A stretch of 64,000 bases of DNA from Virgisporangium ochraceum (GCF_016863655.1 NZ_BOPH01000023.1:1-64000), one strand, 5' to 3'; positions 43,201 to 51,390 are shown, counted from the first letter of the stretch. Program-made: numbers and translations. Notes: a model not told the origin generated them from the sequence alone.

Positions 43201-46200
43201 AGTTCGGGGAACGCGACGAGCAGCGGCGCCAGCATCCCGACGCGCTGGCTGCCCTGTCCCGGGAACAGGAACGCGACCGGCGGGCGGTCGGCGGGCTCCC
43301 GGACCGTCACCGTGTCCAGTTCGGACACCAGCTCGTCCACTGTGGACGCCACGACCGCGGCGACCGCGACCCCGCCGGCCCGGTCGAGCCGCACCGCCGC
43401 CGTGCGGGCGAGGTCGCGCGGCCGCACCGGTCCGCCGGAGACGGCGCGGTCGCGCAGCCAGGCGGCGTCGGCCGCCGACGCGAACAGGAACAGCTCGGCC
43501 GGCCACGCGTCGTACCCGTGCCGGGGCGGCGCGTCCCCGCCGCCGGTGAGCACCGCGTGGAAGTTGGTGCCGCCGAAACCGAAGCCGCTCACCGCGGCCA
43601 CGCGTCCACCGGCCGGCTCAGGCCACGGCCGCGCGGTGCGGTCGAACGCGAACGGGCTCTCCGACGCCGACCACTCCGCGTGCGGTTCGGCCAGGTGCGT
43701 CGTCGGCGGGCGGACGCCCACGTGCAGCGCCAGCGCCGCCTTGATGACCCCGGCCACGCCGGCCGCGCACTTGGTGTGGCCGATCTGCGACTTCACCGAA
43801 CCGAGCGCCACCGTGCCGGGTGCGCTTCCCGCGAACACGGCCGTGAGTGTCGCCAGCTCGGTGCGGTCGCCCACCGCCGTGCCGGTCCCGTGCGCCTCGA
43901 CCAGGCCGACGTCGGCCGGCGACACCCGCGCCTGCGCGTAGGCCCGTTCCAGCGCGGTCCGCTGCCCCTCGGGTCGCGGCGCGGTCAGCCCGCGGGCCCG
44001 GCCGTCGCTGGCGCTGCCGATCCCCCGGATCACCGCGTAGACCCGGTCGCCGTCGCGGCGGGCGTCCGCGAGGCGCTTGAGCACCAGGCAGCCAACGCCC
44101 TCGCCGAGCGCGATCCCGTCGGCCGACCGGTCGAACGGCCGCGACCGGCCGGTGGGCGACAGCGCGCCCACCGAGGCGAAGAGGCGGTAGTCGTAGACGC
44201 CGTTGTGGGTGTCGGCGCCGCCGCAGAGCACGAGGTCGGCGGTGCCGGCCACCAGTTCGCGGCACGCCACGTCGAGCGCGGCCAGCGAGGACGCGCACGC
44301 GGCGTCCACCGTGAAGTTCGACCCGCCGAGGTCGAGCCGGTTCGCGATCCGTCCCGCGATGACGTTCGCCAGCACGCCGGGGAACGTGTCCTCGGTGAAC
44401 GCGGGCAGCTGTTCGTCCACTGTGGACGGTATCGTCGACAGGTAGCCCGGCAGCGTCGCGCGCATCATGGCCGCGCTCGACAGCTCGCCGCCCGACTCGG
44501 CCCCGAACACCACCGACGCGCGCGACCGGTCGAAGGAGCGCCCGTAGTCGGCCAGCGCCCGCGCGGCCACCTCCAGCGCCAGCAGCTGCACCGGCTCGAT
44601 CGCGGCCAGCGACGCCGGCGGGATCCCGTACGCCAGCGGGTCGAACGGCACGCGGGGCAGGAACCCGCCCGCCGCCGACGCCATCCCGTGCCGCGCCGGA
44701 TCCCACCGCTCCGCCGGCACCGGGGTCACCGAGTCGACGCCGGCCAGCACGTTGGACCAGTACGTGGCGGTGTCCGGCGCGCCGGGGAAGATCCCGGCCA
44801 GCCCCACGATCGCGACGTCCAGCGGCTCCGGCGGTTCCGGCGCGCCCGCCGTCGTCGTGAGCGGCCGTGCGGCCGCCCGTGAGGCGAGCCACGCCTTGGC
44901 CCCGGCGGTCACCTGGGTGTGCAGGTCGGCCACGGTGGTCACCCGGTCGCGCAGCACCGCGACCTGGCCGGCCATGAACAGGCCCTCGTCGCGCTGGACG
45001 GTCTCGTCGACGCGTTCCAGCCGCGCCCCGTCCCGGCGGATGCCCTTGCTGGCGATCCGGAGCCGCCCGAGGTTCAGGCGCTCCAGCTCCTCCCACATCT
45101 CCCGGTCGGGCGTGCCCGCGGCTCGGAGCCTGTCGCGGGTCCCGTTGAACTCTTCCGTGTAGGGCGAGGTGACGCACCGGGTGAGGTGGCCGGGCGCGGT
45201 CTCCAGCACGGCGGTGGACCGCGCGCCGCGCAGCTCGCGCTGGAACGTCGCACCGATCGCGCCGGTCTCGACGGCCTCCTCGGTGAACAGGTAGGCGGTT
45301 CCCATGAGCAGCCCGACGCCCGCACCCCGCGCGGTCAGCGGCGCGGCGAGCGCGGCGACCATCGCCGCCGACCGGGCGTCGTGGATGCCGCCGGCGAAGA
45401 CGACGTCGACCGTGGTGCCGGGGTTGCGGTCGAGGTGGTCGACCAGGATCGGCAACTGCGCCTGCCACAGGCAGAAGCTCGACCGCGGTCCGATGTGGCC
45501 GCCGCACTCGGCGCCCTCGAACACGAACCGGCGCGCCCCGGCGGCGAGGAACTGTTCGAGCAGACCGGGCGACGGCACGTGCAGGAACACCGAGATGCCG
45601 ACGTCCTCCAGCGCCGCCGCCTGCGACGGCCGTCCGCCGGCGATGACCACCGCGGTCGGCCGGGTGGCCCGGATCGCGTCGAGCTGGGCCGACCGCACCT
45701 CCTCCGGCGCGAACCCCAGGATGCCCGCCGCCCACGGCCGCCCGTTCACCTTCCGCGCCGTGTCGGCGAGCAGCGTCCGGCTGGACTCGCCGTCGGCCAG
45801 CGACAGCGCCACGCACGGCAGCCCACCGGCCGCGGCGACGGCGGCGGCCAGGGCCGGCCGGTCGCTCACGCGGGTCATCGCGCCCTGCACCACCGGAAGC
45901 TGAAGCCCCAGCCGGCGAGCGAACGGCGCCGACGCCTCCAGCGCCTGTACGGCCAGCTCACCGGTCGCGGCGGCGATCGCGAGGTCGACGGCCCGCACGG
46001 TCGACGCCACATCACCGGTCGCGACGCCCGCCGCGGGAGCGTCCGACACGGCGCCCCACCCGGCGGCGGCCGCGGCGAGGAACAGGTCCTGGCCGGCCGG
46101 CACGTCACGGGTCGCGCCGCGCGGCCGCCACACCCGGCGGCCGTCGCGGACCACGGTCCCGGTGCCGTCGGCGGTGGCCAGCGCCGCGGCCAGGTCCGGT

Positions 46201-46760
46201 GGCGGGGTCGCCTCGTCGAGCAGGGCGAGCGCGCTGTCGAGCACCACCCCGGCCGCGCCACCGGCGACGGCGGCCGCCGCGGTGTGCGGGCCGATCCCGC
46301 CCCACGCCCACACGGGGACCGGCACCGCACCGAGCACCTGCTGCAGCAGGACGAACGTGGTCAGCTCACCGGCAGCTCCGCCAGCCTCGCTGCCCCGGGC
46401 GAGCAGCCCGTCGGCGCCGGCGGCGACCGCGGCGACCGCCTGCGCCGCGTCGGTAACCTCCACGAGCACGGTGCGGCCGCCCGCAACGACGGCCGCCCAC
46501 TCGGCCAGATCATGCGGGACCACGAGCAGGTCGACCGTGTCCGGCAGCGCGCCGAGGAGCCCGGCCGGCGGGTCGGACCCCAGCCGCACCCCGAACGTGC
46601 CCGGCACCCAGCGGGCGGCGCGCGCCAGCTCGTCCTCGGCGCGCTGGTCGTGCCCGGTCAGATCGAGGACCCCGGTGGCTCCCGCGGCGCGCAGTGCCGC
46701 CACGAGGCGCGCGTCCGGCAGCCCGAACGGGGTCACTCCGATGATCGTTCCGAGCGTCAT
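40206..46760 (-). CDS. Iterative PKS/lipid synthase subunit: NPD(PfaD-type ER)-KS-AT-ACP-KR
   Basis: A 2184-residue enzyme. Residues 1-235 are a degenerate barrel-like half; 275-560 are a nitronate-monooxygenase/PfaD enoyl reductase (LPVVQGAMTRVSD, VFEGAECGGHIGP, VVFAGGIHDARSA, LLMGTAYLFTEEA). KS about 648-1080 has Cys about 822 (DAACASS) and His about 957 and 995. AT about 1160-1460 has GHSYGE (about 1252) and AFHSPL, the malonyl-type signature. ACP about 1600-1680 has the PUFA-like SIDSIKRTEI. KR about 1900-2184 has VGGARGI and the Ser-Tyr-Asn set (FGSIAS, DYAAAN). No thioesterase. ATG 46760; GGGGAGG lies rather far upstream (about 12 bases). It is the first gene of the five-gene operon. 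Confidence 0.9.
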   Translation of the reverse strand: MTLGTIIGVTPFGLPDARLVAALRAAGATGVLDLTGHDQRAEDELARAARWVPGTFGVRLGSDPPAGLLGALPDTVDLLVVPHDLAEWAAVVAGGRTVLVEVTDAAQAVAAVAAGADGLLARGSEAGGAAGELTTFVLLQQVLGAVPVPVWAWGGIGPHTAAAAVAGGAAGVVLDSALALLDEATPPPDLAAALATADGTGTVVRDGRRVWRPRGATRDVPAGQDLFLAAAAAGWGAVSDAPAAGVATGDVASTVRAVDLAIAAATGELAVQALEASAPFARRLGLQLPVVQGAMTRVSDRPALAAAVAAAGGLPCVALSLADGESSRTLLADTARKVNGRPWAAGILGFAPEEVRSAQLDAIRATRPTAVVIAGGRPSQAAALEDVGISVFLHVPSPGLLEQFLAAGARRFVFEGAECGGHIGPRSSFCLWQAQLPILVDHLDRNPGTTVDVVFAGGIHDARSAAMVAALAAPLTARGAGVGLLMGTAYLFTEEAVETGAIGATFQRELRGARSTAVLETAPGHLTRCVTSPYTEEFNGTRDRLRAAGTPDREMWEELERLNLGRLRIASKGIRRDGARLERVDETVQRDEGLFMAGQVAVLRDRVTTVADLHTQVTAGAKAWLASRAAARPLTTTAGAPEPPEPLDVAIVGLAGIFPGAPDTATYWSNVLAGVDSVTPVPAERWDPARHGMASAAGGFLPRVPFDPLAYGIPPASLAAIEPVQLLALEVAARALADYGRSFDRSRASVVFGAESGGELSSAAMMRATLPGYLSTIPSTVDEQLPAFTEDTFPGVLANVIAGRIANRLDLGGSNFTVDAACASSLAALDVACRELVAGTADLVLCGGADTHNGVYDYRLFASVGALSPTGRSRPFDRSADGIALGEGVGCLVLKRLADARRDGDRVYAVIRGIGSASDGRARGLTAPRPEGQRTALERAYAQARVSPADVGLVEAHGTGTAVGDRTELATLTAVFAGSAPGTVALGSVKSQIGHTKCAAGVAGVIKAALALHVGVRPPTTHLAEPHAEWSASESPFAFDRTARPWPEPAGGRVAAVSGFGFGGTNFHAVLTGGGDAPPRHGYDAWPAELFLFASAADAAWLRDRAVSGGPVRPRDLARTAAVRLDRAGGVAVAAVVASTVDELVSELDTVTVREPADRPPVAFLFPGQGSQRVGMLAPLLVAFPELQDLVDPRGDWAAALYPGAAFDPDAERRQRDLLRDTRHAQPALGAAGLAAHRFLAMAGVAPDMVAGHSYGELVALAAAGAVPAADLAALSTERAAAILGAVGGDPGTMAAVQAGAETVFDALTGIPGVVVANLNAPRQVVVSGATGAVASAVERLRARGIGVTALDVAGAFHSPLVAGAGAAFGAAVARVALRAPSVPVWSNRTARPYPDDAGQIAFELTEQIGAPVRFGEQVEAMYAAGARVFVECGPGTVLSGLVGATLEGRPHTVVNFERAGGGLPGALRALADLALAGVPVRPDRLFRGRDAVDLAAAPPAVAPRWTVDGHAVRTADGAFLPGGVTTPRPVDLTPAVTASSDDLIGDYLRTTREFIAAQREVMLAYLGTAPAPPRVVEPAPAPVPEIPHQAGPAPVEDTRSTVDRVRQVISDRTGYPLDLVEPDLDLEADLSIDSIKRTEIIGELAGATAGAMAAQLADSEIEELARMRTAVAIAGWLDARSGRPEPAPEPALEAGSEPAPGPDLQPDPAVERLTVTWTPSPVAGRLADLAGRRIAVSPIGTGPDASVGASVGAELARLLIERCAATVVGPDEPADDLVLLDALGAADDDEPAFLPEWFPVLRDAALTGSGVFVVVADGDPRADGLAGFFRSLRRERPEAIARLVAVEPGRSAAATAGAVLAELAVRDSEPVARLGSERLICTTSARPLEPAAATADAAAAIGLGPQSVLLAVGGARGITSVVTRQFAAASGCRVAVAGRTLLPAGPEDSELAAAVDLAGLRAVLAAREPGLPAAAVDARARAALARREVTRTLDGLRAVSRDAWYTPVDVTDAEAVHSLVKHVYARHGRLDGVIFAAGVIEDRLLADKSPESFRRVFATKVDGARNLLDALGDLPEGPRFVTLFGSIASVLGSRGQCDYAAANDAMAELGGRWAADTGRRCLTVHWGPWAPTGGGMVTPELAERFARQGVRLIDPVRGAVGLLHELAWGDPALTSVVYAAPGW
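41949..41961. repeat. Copy of iterated palindrome GTCCACTGTGGAC
   Basis: Exact copy inside the synthase gene, read as Ser-Thr-Val-Asp on the coding strand. Near-copies lie at 16176-16188, 42435-42447, 48367-48379 and 53642-53654. Confidence 0.7.
43335..43347. repeat. Copy of iterated palindrome GTCCACTGTGGAC
   Basis: Exact copy inside the synthase gene between KS and AT, again read as Ser-Thr-Val-Asp. Confidence 0.7.
44415..44427. repeat. Copy of iterated palindrome GTCCACTGTGGAC
   Basis: Exact copy inside the KS domain of the first synthase gene. Confidence 0.7.
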
Positions 46761-46815
46761 TGACCTGTGACCTCCCCTGGTCGGCGGCGCGCCCGCTCGC
46801 ACCACCCTCGGGGAA

Positions 46816-46843
46816 GTAACGCTCGTTTTGTCCACTTTGTTAC
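46816..46843 (-). promoter_or_regulatory. AT-rich inverted-repeat element, likely promoter region of the lipid-synthase operon
   Basis: GTAAC and GTTAC flank an 18-base spacer that includes TTTTGTCCACTTTG, 56-83 bases ahead of the synthase start. It is clearly AT-richer than its surroundings. I cannot place firm -35/-10 elements. The rest of 46761-46972 shows nothing else. Confidence 0.4.
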
Positions 46844-46972
46844 GGCCGAATGCGGCCCCGGCACGCGGCAGGGCGGGCTCGGCCTCCCGCCTGCTGGGCC
46901 GGCGCGTTGCCGGGCGGCGTGGCGTGCTCACCGATCGACTCCCGAGTGGCTCGCGCGCCCACGCGCGTCTTC

Positions 46973-47503
46973 TCAGGTCTGGAGTTGCGCGACGGCCCGA
47001 CGCAGCGCGACCGCCCGCGACCGCGGAGTGCGGGCCTTGAGCATCGGCAGGAACAGCGAGTACCGCTCGCTGCGGCCGAGGCCGTCGAACGCGGCCCGCG
47101 CCCGGTGGTCGCGCGCGAGTTCCGCGAGAAGATCCGGCGGGACCGGCGCGGAGCGCTGCGGCGCGTACGCCGCGTCCCAGCGCCCGTCGGCCTTGGCGGC
47201 GGCGACCTCGGCCCGGCCGCCGGCGCGCATCCGCCCGGCGGCCTCGAGGGTGGCGACCCGGTCGACGTTGACCTGTGACCACGGGCTGCCCGCCCGGCGC
47301 GGCGAGAACCGTTGGAGAAAGCGCTTTCCGTCGAGCCGGCGGCGGTGGCTGTCGATCCAGCCGTGGCAGATCGCGATGTCGCCGGCCTCGGCGGCGGTCA
47401 GGCCCGGGGTGCCCTTGCGGGCCACGGCGACCCACACCTCGCGCTCGCCGGGGTGCGCGGCGAGCCAGCGGTCGAAGGCATCGACGTCGGTGAAGGTCAT
47501 CAT
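46973..47503 (-). CDS. YdeI/OmpD-associated family protein
   Basis: A 176-residue protein of the YdeI-like family: FDRWLAAHPGEREVWVAVARKG, AICHGWIDSHRRRLDG, FSPRRAGSPWSQVNVDR and the C-terminal FDGLGRSERYSLFLPML. Family members have been linked to peptide or bacteriocin tolerance, but the biochemical role is unknown. It starts within the stop of the VOC gene, so both form an operon divergent from the WYL regulator. Confidence 0.85.
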   Translation of the reverse strand: MMTFTDVDAFDRWLAAHPGEREVWVAVARKGTPGLTAAEAGDIAICHGWIDSHRRRLDGKRFLQRFSPRRAGSPWSQVNVDRVATLEAAGRMRAGGRAEVAAAKADGRWDAAYAPQRSAPVPPDLLAELARDHRARAAFDGLGRSERYSLFLPMLKARTPRSRAVALRRAVAQLQT

Positions 47504-47898
47504 TGTCCCTTCACCTCCACGTAGTGCGGGTTGTACATGACGCCGAACAGGTTGCCGAACGGATCGACCACCGTCGCCGTGACGAAGCCGGCACCACGGT
47601 CGGCCGGCGGCTCGTGCCCGGTGGCACCCATCGACAGAAGTCGCTCGAAGGCGCCGTGGACGTCGTCGACGTGCCAGTACACGACCACGCCGCCCGGGCC
47701 CTGCTCAATGCGCCCCGGCGGGCGGTAGCGGCTGTCGATCAGCCCGAGCTCGTCCAGGTCGTCGCCCAGCCGCCATTCGGCGTAGCCGTCGCGCAGGAAG
47801 TACGGCTCGGCGCCGATCAGCTCGGAGTACCAGTCCTTCGCGGCGTTCCAGTCGTCGGCCCAGTAGGAGACGTTCGCCAAACCCCTCAGTTCGCTCAT
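47500..47898 (-). CDS. VOC (glyoxalase/bleomycin-resistance fold) protein
   Basis: A 132-residue protein with two beta-alpha-beta-beta-beta modules. Recognisable are ANVSYWADDWNAAKDWYSELIG, GVVVYWHVDDVHGAFERLLSMGA and VVDPFGNLFGVMYNPHY. Metal-ligand candidates are His75 and the Glu/Asp of the repeats. Role unknown: isomerase, dioxygenase or binding protein. Expression is probably set by the divergent WYL regulator. Confidence 0.85.
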   Translation of the reverse strand: MSELRGLANVSYWADDWNAAKDWYSELIGAEPYFLRDGYAEWRLGDDLDELGLIDSRYRPPGRIEQGPGGVVVYWHVDDVHGAFERLLSMGATGHEPPADRGAGFVTATVVDPFGNLFGVMYNPHYVEVKGQ

Positions 47899-47918
47899 GT
47901 GGACAACGCTAGGAGGGG

Positions 47919-47941
47919 TTGAGGAAGGTTAGATTCCTCAA
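47919..47941. promoter_or_regulatory. Perfect inverted repeat at the WYL regulator start
   Basis: TTGAGGAA and TTCCTCAA flank a 7-base spacer, and the repeat abuts the ATG at 47942. Likely the operator of the WYL protein for itself and the divergent VOC/YdeI operon. Confidence 0.6.
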
Positions 47942-48913
47942 ATGCTGGAGACTTCGGTTCGACTCCTACGCCTGCTCTCGCTTCTGCAGCAGCGCCGGGA
48001 ATGGACAGGCGCCGAGCTCGCGTCGCGCCTCGAGGTGACCACCCGCACGGTCCGCAACGATGTGGACAAGCTGCGCCAGCTCGGATACCGCATCGACTCG
48101 TCCACCGGCCCGACGGGCGGCTACCGGCTCGGCTCCGGCACCGCGATGCCGCCGCTGCTCCTCGACGACGACGAGGCGGTCGCCGTCGCGGTCGGGCTGC
48201 GCGCGGCGGCGGCCGGGTCCGTCACCGGCATCGAGGACGTCTCACTGCGGGCGCTCACCAAGCTCGAACGCACGCTCCCGTCGCGGTTGCGGCCCCGCGT
48301 GGACGCGCTGCGCACGGCCACGGTGTCGGCGGCCGGCGGTGGGCCGACCGTCGATCTGGAAACACTGTCCACAGTGGCGAACGCCGCTCACAACCGAGAG
48401 CGGCTGCGCTTCTCCTACGCCGGGCACGACGGGACGGTCAGCGTCCGGGACGTCGAGCCGCACACGCTCGTGTACACCGGCCGCCGCTGGTACCTGCTCG
48501 CCTGGGACACCGACCGGCGCGACTGGCGCACCTTCCGCGCCGACCGGGTCACCCCGCTGCCGCCGACCGGCGACGCGTCGGCCGCCGCACGGAGGTTCGT
48601 GCCGCGCGAGCCGCCCGGCGGGGACGCGGCCGCGCACGTGCTGCGCGGCGTGGTGTCGGCGCCGTGGCCGTACAAGGTGCGGGTCCGGCTGCGGGCGCCG
48701 GCGTCCGTCGTGGTCGAGCGGACCACACCGACCTCAGGCCGCGTGACCGACCTCGGCGACGGGACCTGCGAACTGGTGACCGGCTACGACTCGCTGGCCG
48801 ACCTGACCACGTACCTGACCGGGTTCGAGGTCCCGTTCACCGTGCTCGAACCGCCCGAGCTCCGGGAGTTCCTCCGCGAGCGGGCCCGCCGCTACCTCGA
48901 CGCGTCCTCCTGA
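47942..48913 (+). CDS. WYL-domain transcriptional regulator (DeoR/HTH_11 type)
   Basis: A 323-residue regulator. The N-terminal helix-turn-helix (residues 5-58, WTGAELASRLEVTTRTVRND) is followed by a linker and a WYL domain around residues 150-220 (RRWYLLAWDTDRRDWRTFRADRV), plus the WCX C-terminal extension. WYL domains sense nucleic acid or small ligands. An ATG at the edge of a perfect palindrome implies tight autorepression. A near-copy of the iterated palindrome lies within the gene. Confidence 0.9.
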   Translation: MLETSVRLLRLLSLLQQRREWTGAELASRLEVTTRTVRNDVDKLRQLGYRIDSSTGPTGGYRLGSGTAMPPLLLDDDEAVAVAVGLRAAAAGSVTGIEDVSLRALTKLERTLPSRLRPRVDALRTATVSAAGGGPTVDLETLSTVANAAHNRERLRFSYAGHDGTVSVRDVEPHTLVYTGRRWYLLAWDTDRRDWRTFRADRVTPLPPTGDASAAARRFVPREPPGGDAAAHVLRGVVSAPWPYKVRVRLRAPASVVVERTTPTSGRVTDLGDGTCELVTGYDSLADLTTYLTGFEVPFTVLEPPELREFLRERARRYLDASS

Positions 48914-49719
48914 CGGCTCGCGTCGGCGAGCACCGCCTCCAGGGCGGGAATGTGGTCCAGGTCGTCGGCGTCGACCTCGATCACCGGGGTGTCGAGGCCG
49001 ACCCGGTGGACGGTCAGCCCGTCGTCGTCGACCTCGACCCGGTCGACGTCGCCCCAGGGCACGGTGCCGGCCAGGTCGGTGCCGATGCCCCGCGGTCCGA
49101 TCCGGACGTCGCCGAACTCCAGCTCCTCGCCGGCGGCGAAGCGGGCCCGGTGGTTGCGGATGATCCCGGGCAGCACCGCCTCCTCGATCGCCTCGGCGAG
49201 GGGACCGGTGTCGTGGAACTCGCTGTGGATCTCCAGCGGCACCCGGGCGGTGGTGAGGATGTAGTGGGAGTGGTAGGTGCGCTCGTCGGGCGTCCCGAGC
49301 AGGCGGGCCTCGTTCTCGTCGAGGTGGTCGACCGTGTGGTCGTAGTCGTCCACCTCGTTCCAGGCCACGACCTCCGGATGCAGGTCGCCCATGACGATCA
49401 CGAGGCCGCCGGTGTACTGGTAGAGCCGGCGCAGCCGTTTGCGCCGGCGGTGCTCCCAGACCTGCCGGGCGAAGATGATCGTCAGGGGCAGGCCCAGGGC
49501 CAGGCCCGCCCAGGAGACCCAGCCGTGGGTCAGCGCGCCGAGCGTCAGCACGACGGGACCGAGAGCGGCGACGTACGGGTTCAACGTGGTGTTGACGTCC
49601 CGCGCCGACATCCGCAGGGTGCCGGCGTACCGGTACTCCCGGATCAACGTGCCGAGCCCGTGGTCGTGCGCCACGTCGGCGACGTCCTCCGGTACCTCGA
49701 CGTGCCCCTCGTCGTCCAC
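48892..49719 (-). CDS. DUF6585-like membrane-associated hypothetical protein
   Basis: A 275-residue protein with two closely spaced hydrophobic segments (about 50-85) and a following PH-like beta domain (LYQYTGGLVIVMGDL, VAWNEVDDY) that resembles actinobacterial DUF6585 proteins. A second beta region (LEFGDVRIGPRGI) ends the protein. Function unknown. Its 3' end overlaps the convergent WYL gene by 22 bp. Confidence 0.65.
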   Translation of the reverse strand: MDDEGHVEVPEDVADVAHDHGLGTLIREYRYAGTLRMSARDVNTTLNPYVAALGPVVLTLGALTHGWVSWAGLALGLPLTIIFARQVWEHRRRKRLRRLYQYTGGLVIVMGDLHPEVVAWNEVDDYDHTVDHLDENEARLLGTPDERTYHSHYILTTARVPLEIHSEFHDTGPLAEAIEEAVLPGIIRNHRARFAAGEELEFGDVRIGPRGIGTDLAGTVPWGDVDRVEVDDDGLTVHRVGLDTPVIEVDADDLDHIPALEAVLADASRQEDASR

Positions 49720-49726
49720 CTACCGA

Positions 49727-50746
49727 TCACAGCACCCGCGGGGTGCGGAATGTGCCACTTTGGCCGATGGTGAGCACGACCTTCGCGCGCGCGTGCTCCT
49801 CCTCCAGGTAGCGGATCGCGTCGGACGCCGCGCTGAGCGGGTAGGTCCGGTCGATCGCCGGAACGACCGTGCCCGCTTCGAGGAGCGCGGTCAGCGCGTC
49901 GAACTTCTCCCGGGCCGGTTTCGGCTGCGGCGTGAGGATCCGGTGGCGCCGGCTGAACCTCGCGGCCAGCGACCCGCGGATGAACAACCCCATGGGACCC
50001 ACGAGGCTGCCGCCGGTCGACGTCCCGCCGCCCGACAGCACCAGGGTCCCGCCGTCCGTAACGCACCGGCGCAGATCCTTCAGCGACCGGTTGCCGACGA
50101 GGTCGAGGACGACGTCGTACCGTCCACTGTGGACAAAGTCCTCCCGTGCGTAGTCGACGACGTGCCCGGCACCCAGGCTCCGGACCAGGTCGACGTTGCG
50201 GGTGCTGCACACCCCGGTCACGTCGGCACCGAGCGCGCGGCCGATCTGCACGGCGAAGGTCCCCACGCCGCCCGAGGCGCCGTTGACCAGGAGCCGTTGT
50301 CCCGCGACGACCTTCGCCTCGTCGCGCAGGCACTCCAGCGCGGTGTTGCCGGCCAGCGGAACCGCCGCCGCCTGTTCGTGGGTGAGGTTCGCCGGCATGA
50401 CGCCGACGAGGCGCCGCGGCGCGCGCACGTACTCGGCGAACGCGCCATCGACCTCCCCGTAGACGTCGTCGCCCTCCTTCAGGTCGGTGACGCCCGTACC
50501 GACGGCGACGACCGTGCCGGCGAAGTCGGTACCGACGACCCGCCCCCTCGGCGCGCGCAGCGACATGCCGGGCGTGAGGCGGGCGACGTACGGGTCGCCC
50601 CGCATCAGGTGCCACTCGCGGGCGTTCAGCGACGCGGCGCGCACCGCGACGAGGACGTCGTCCGGCCCGGGCGTGGGCGTCGGCGCCTCGCCGTAGGAGA
50701 GCACCGCTCCCGGTGCGCCGTACCCGTTCTGGATGACCGCCTTCAT
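49727..50746 (-). CDS. MDR-family NAD(P)H-dependent quinone reductase/alcohol dehydrogenase-like protein
   Basis: A 339-residue medium-chain dehydrogenase without the structural zinc cysteines, so of the quinone oxidoreductase branch. It has the family blocks AASLNAREWHLMRG, VVGTDFAGTVVAVGTGV and LLVNGASGGVGTFAVQIGR (cofactor AxGGVG), and ends VLTIGQSGTFRTPRVL. It is 4 bp overlapped by the DUF2306 gene ahead of it. An exact copy of the iterated palindrome (50122-50134) lies in this gene. Confidence 0.88.
   Translation of the reverse strand: MKAVIQNGYGAPGAVLSYGEAPTPTPGPDDVLVAVRAASLNAREWHLMRGDPYVARLTPGMSLRAPRGRVVGTDFAGTVVAVGTGVTDLKEGDDVYGEVDGAFAEYVRAPRRLVGVMPANLTHEQAAAVPLAGNTALECLRDEAKVVAGQRLLVNGASGGVGTFAVQIGRALGADVTGVCSTRNVDLVRSLGAGHVVDYAREDFVHSGRYDVVLDLVGNRSLKDLRRCVTDGGTLVLSGGGTSTGGSLVGPMGLFIRGSLAARFSRRHRILTPQPKPAREKFDALTALLEAGTVVPAIDRTYPLSAASDAIRYLEEEHARAKVVLTIGQSGTFRTPRVL
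50122..50134. repeat. Copy of iterated palindrome GTCCACTGTGGAC
   Basis: Exact copy inside the dehydrogenase gene. It is read as Val-His-Ser-Gly here, a different frame from the copies in the synthase. Confidence 0.75.
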
Positions 50747-51390
50747 CGCGCCGCTCCCATCAGAGTCCTCCGGTGTGCCCTTCCACGGATGGCGACCTCC
50801 GCCACCGCGAGATTGATCAACCAGCCGGCGAGCATCGCGAACGCCTTGCCGGTCCGGTCGACCGGACCTGTCGCGGCGATGAACACCGCGTGGGTGAACG
50901 CCTGCGTGCCGGCGCCGAGCCCGATCGCGTAGCCCCGGACCATCCAGGCGCGGTGGCCCGCGAAGTCACGCCGCCGGACGGCGACGGCACCGAGGACGAC
51001 GGCCACGGCCATCGCGGTGCCGAACACCAGGCGGAACACCGTGACCAGCGTGCCCACATCGTCGGGCCGGGGAAAGAACACGGTGAGCCACAGCCCCGAC
51101 AGCGCCGCGCCGAGCCCCGCCGGCACCAGGATCCGGCCGGTGACCCGGTGCCACGCCGGCCGCGCCATGCCGGTGCCCCGCCGGGGCAGGAACTGGAACG
51201 CGCCGAGGACGCAGAACACCGTGACCGTGACGATGTGCACCACGACCGGTACCGGGTCGGCGGCGAACCGCTCGTCGCCGGGGCCGGCGGCGGCGCCGGT
51301 CGACAGCTGCGTGACGCGGAACGCGCCGGCCGCCACCGGCACCGCGCTCAGCAGGAGCAGCCCCGTGGGGATGAGCCAACGTCGTGTCAT
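50743..51390 (-). CDS. DUF2306 membrane protein
   Basis: A 215-residue protein with about six transmembrane helices. The family pattern is VHIVTVTVFCVLGAFQF, HRVTGRILVPAGL, FAGHRAWMVRGYAIGLGAGTQ. Conserved His residues could bind heme or metal, but the role is unknown. ATG 51390 was chosen because the first helix starts directly after; a longer frame begins in the RR terminator region. It overlaps the dehydrogenase gene by 4 bp and may supply it with electrons, which is speculative. Confidence 0.75.
   Translation of the reverse strand: MTRRWLIPTGLLLLSAVPVAAGAFRVTQLSTGAAAGPGDERFAADPVPVVVHIVTVTVFCVLGAFQFLPRRGTGMARPAWHRVTGRILVPAGLGAALSGLWLTVFFPRPDDVGTLVTVFRLVFGTAMAVAVVLGAVAVRRRDFAGHRAWMVRGYAIGLGAGTQAFTHAVFIAATGPVDRTGKAFAMLAGWLINLAVAEVAIRGRAHRRTLMGAAR

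Noticed and set aside
36352-44882. Plus-strand open frames of 1370 and 1401 codons
   Set aside because: They are antisense shadows of the two synthase genes, with compositions typical of GC-driven frames.
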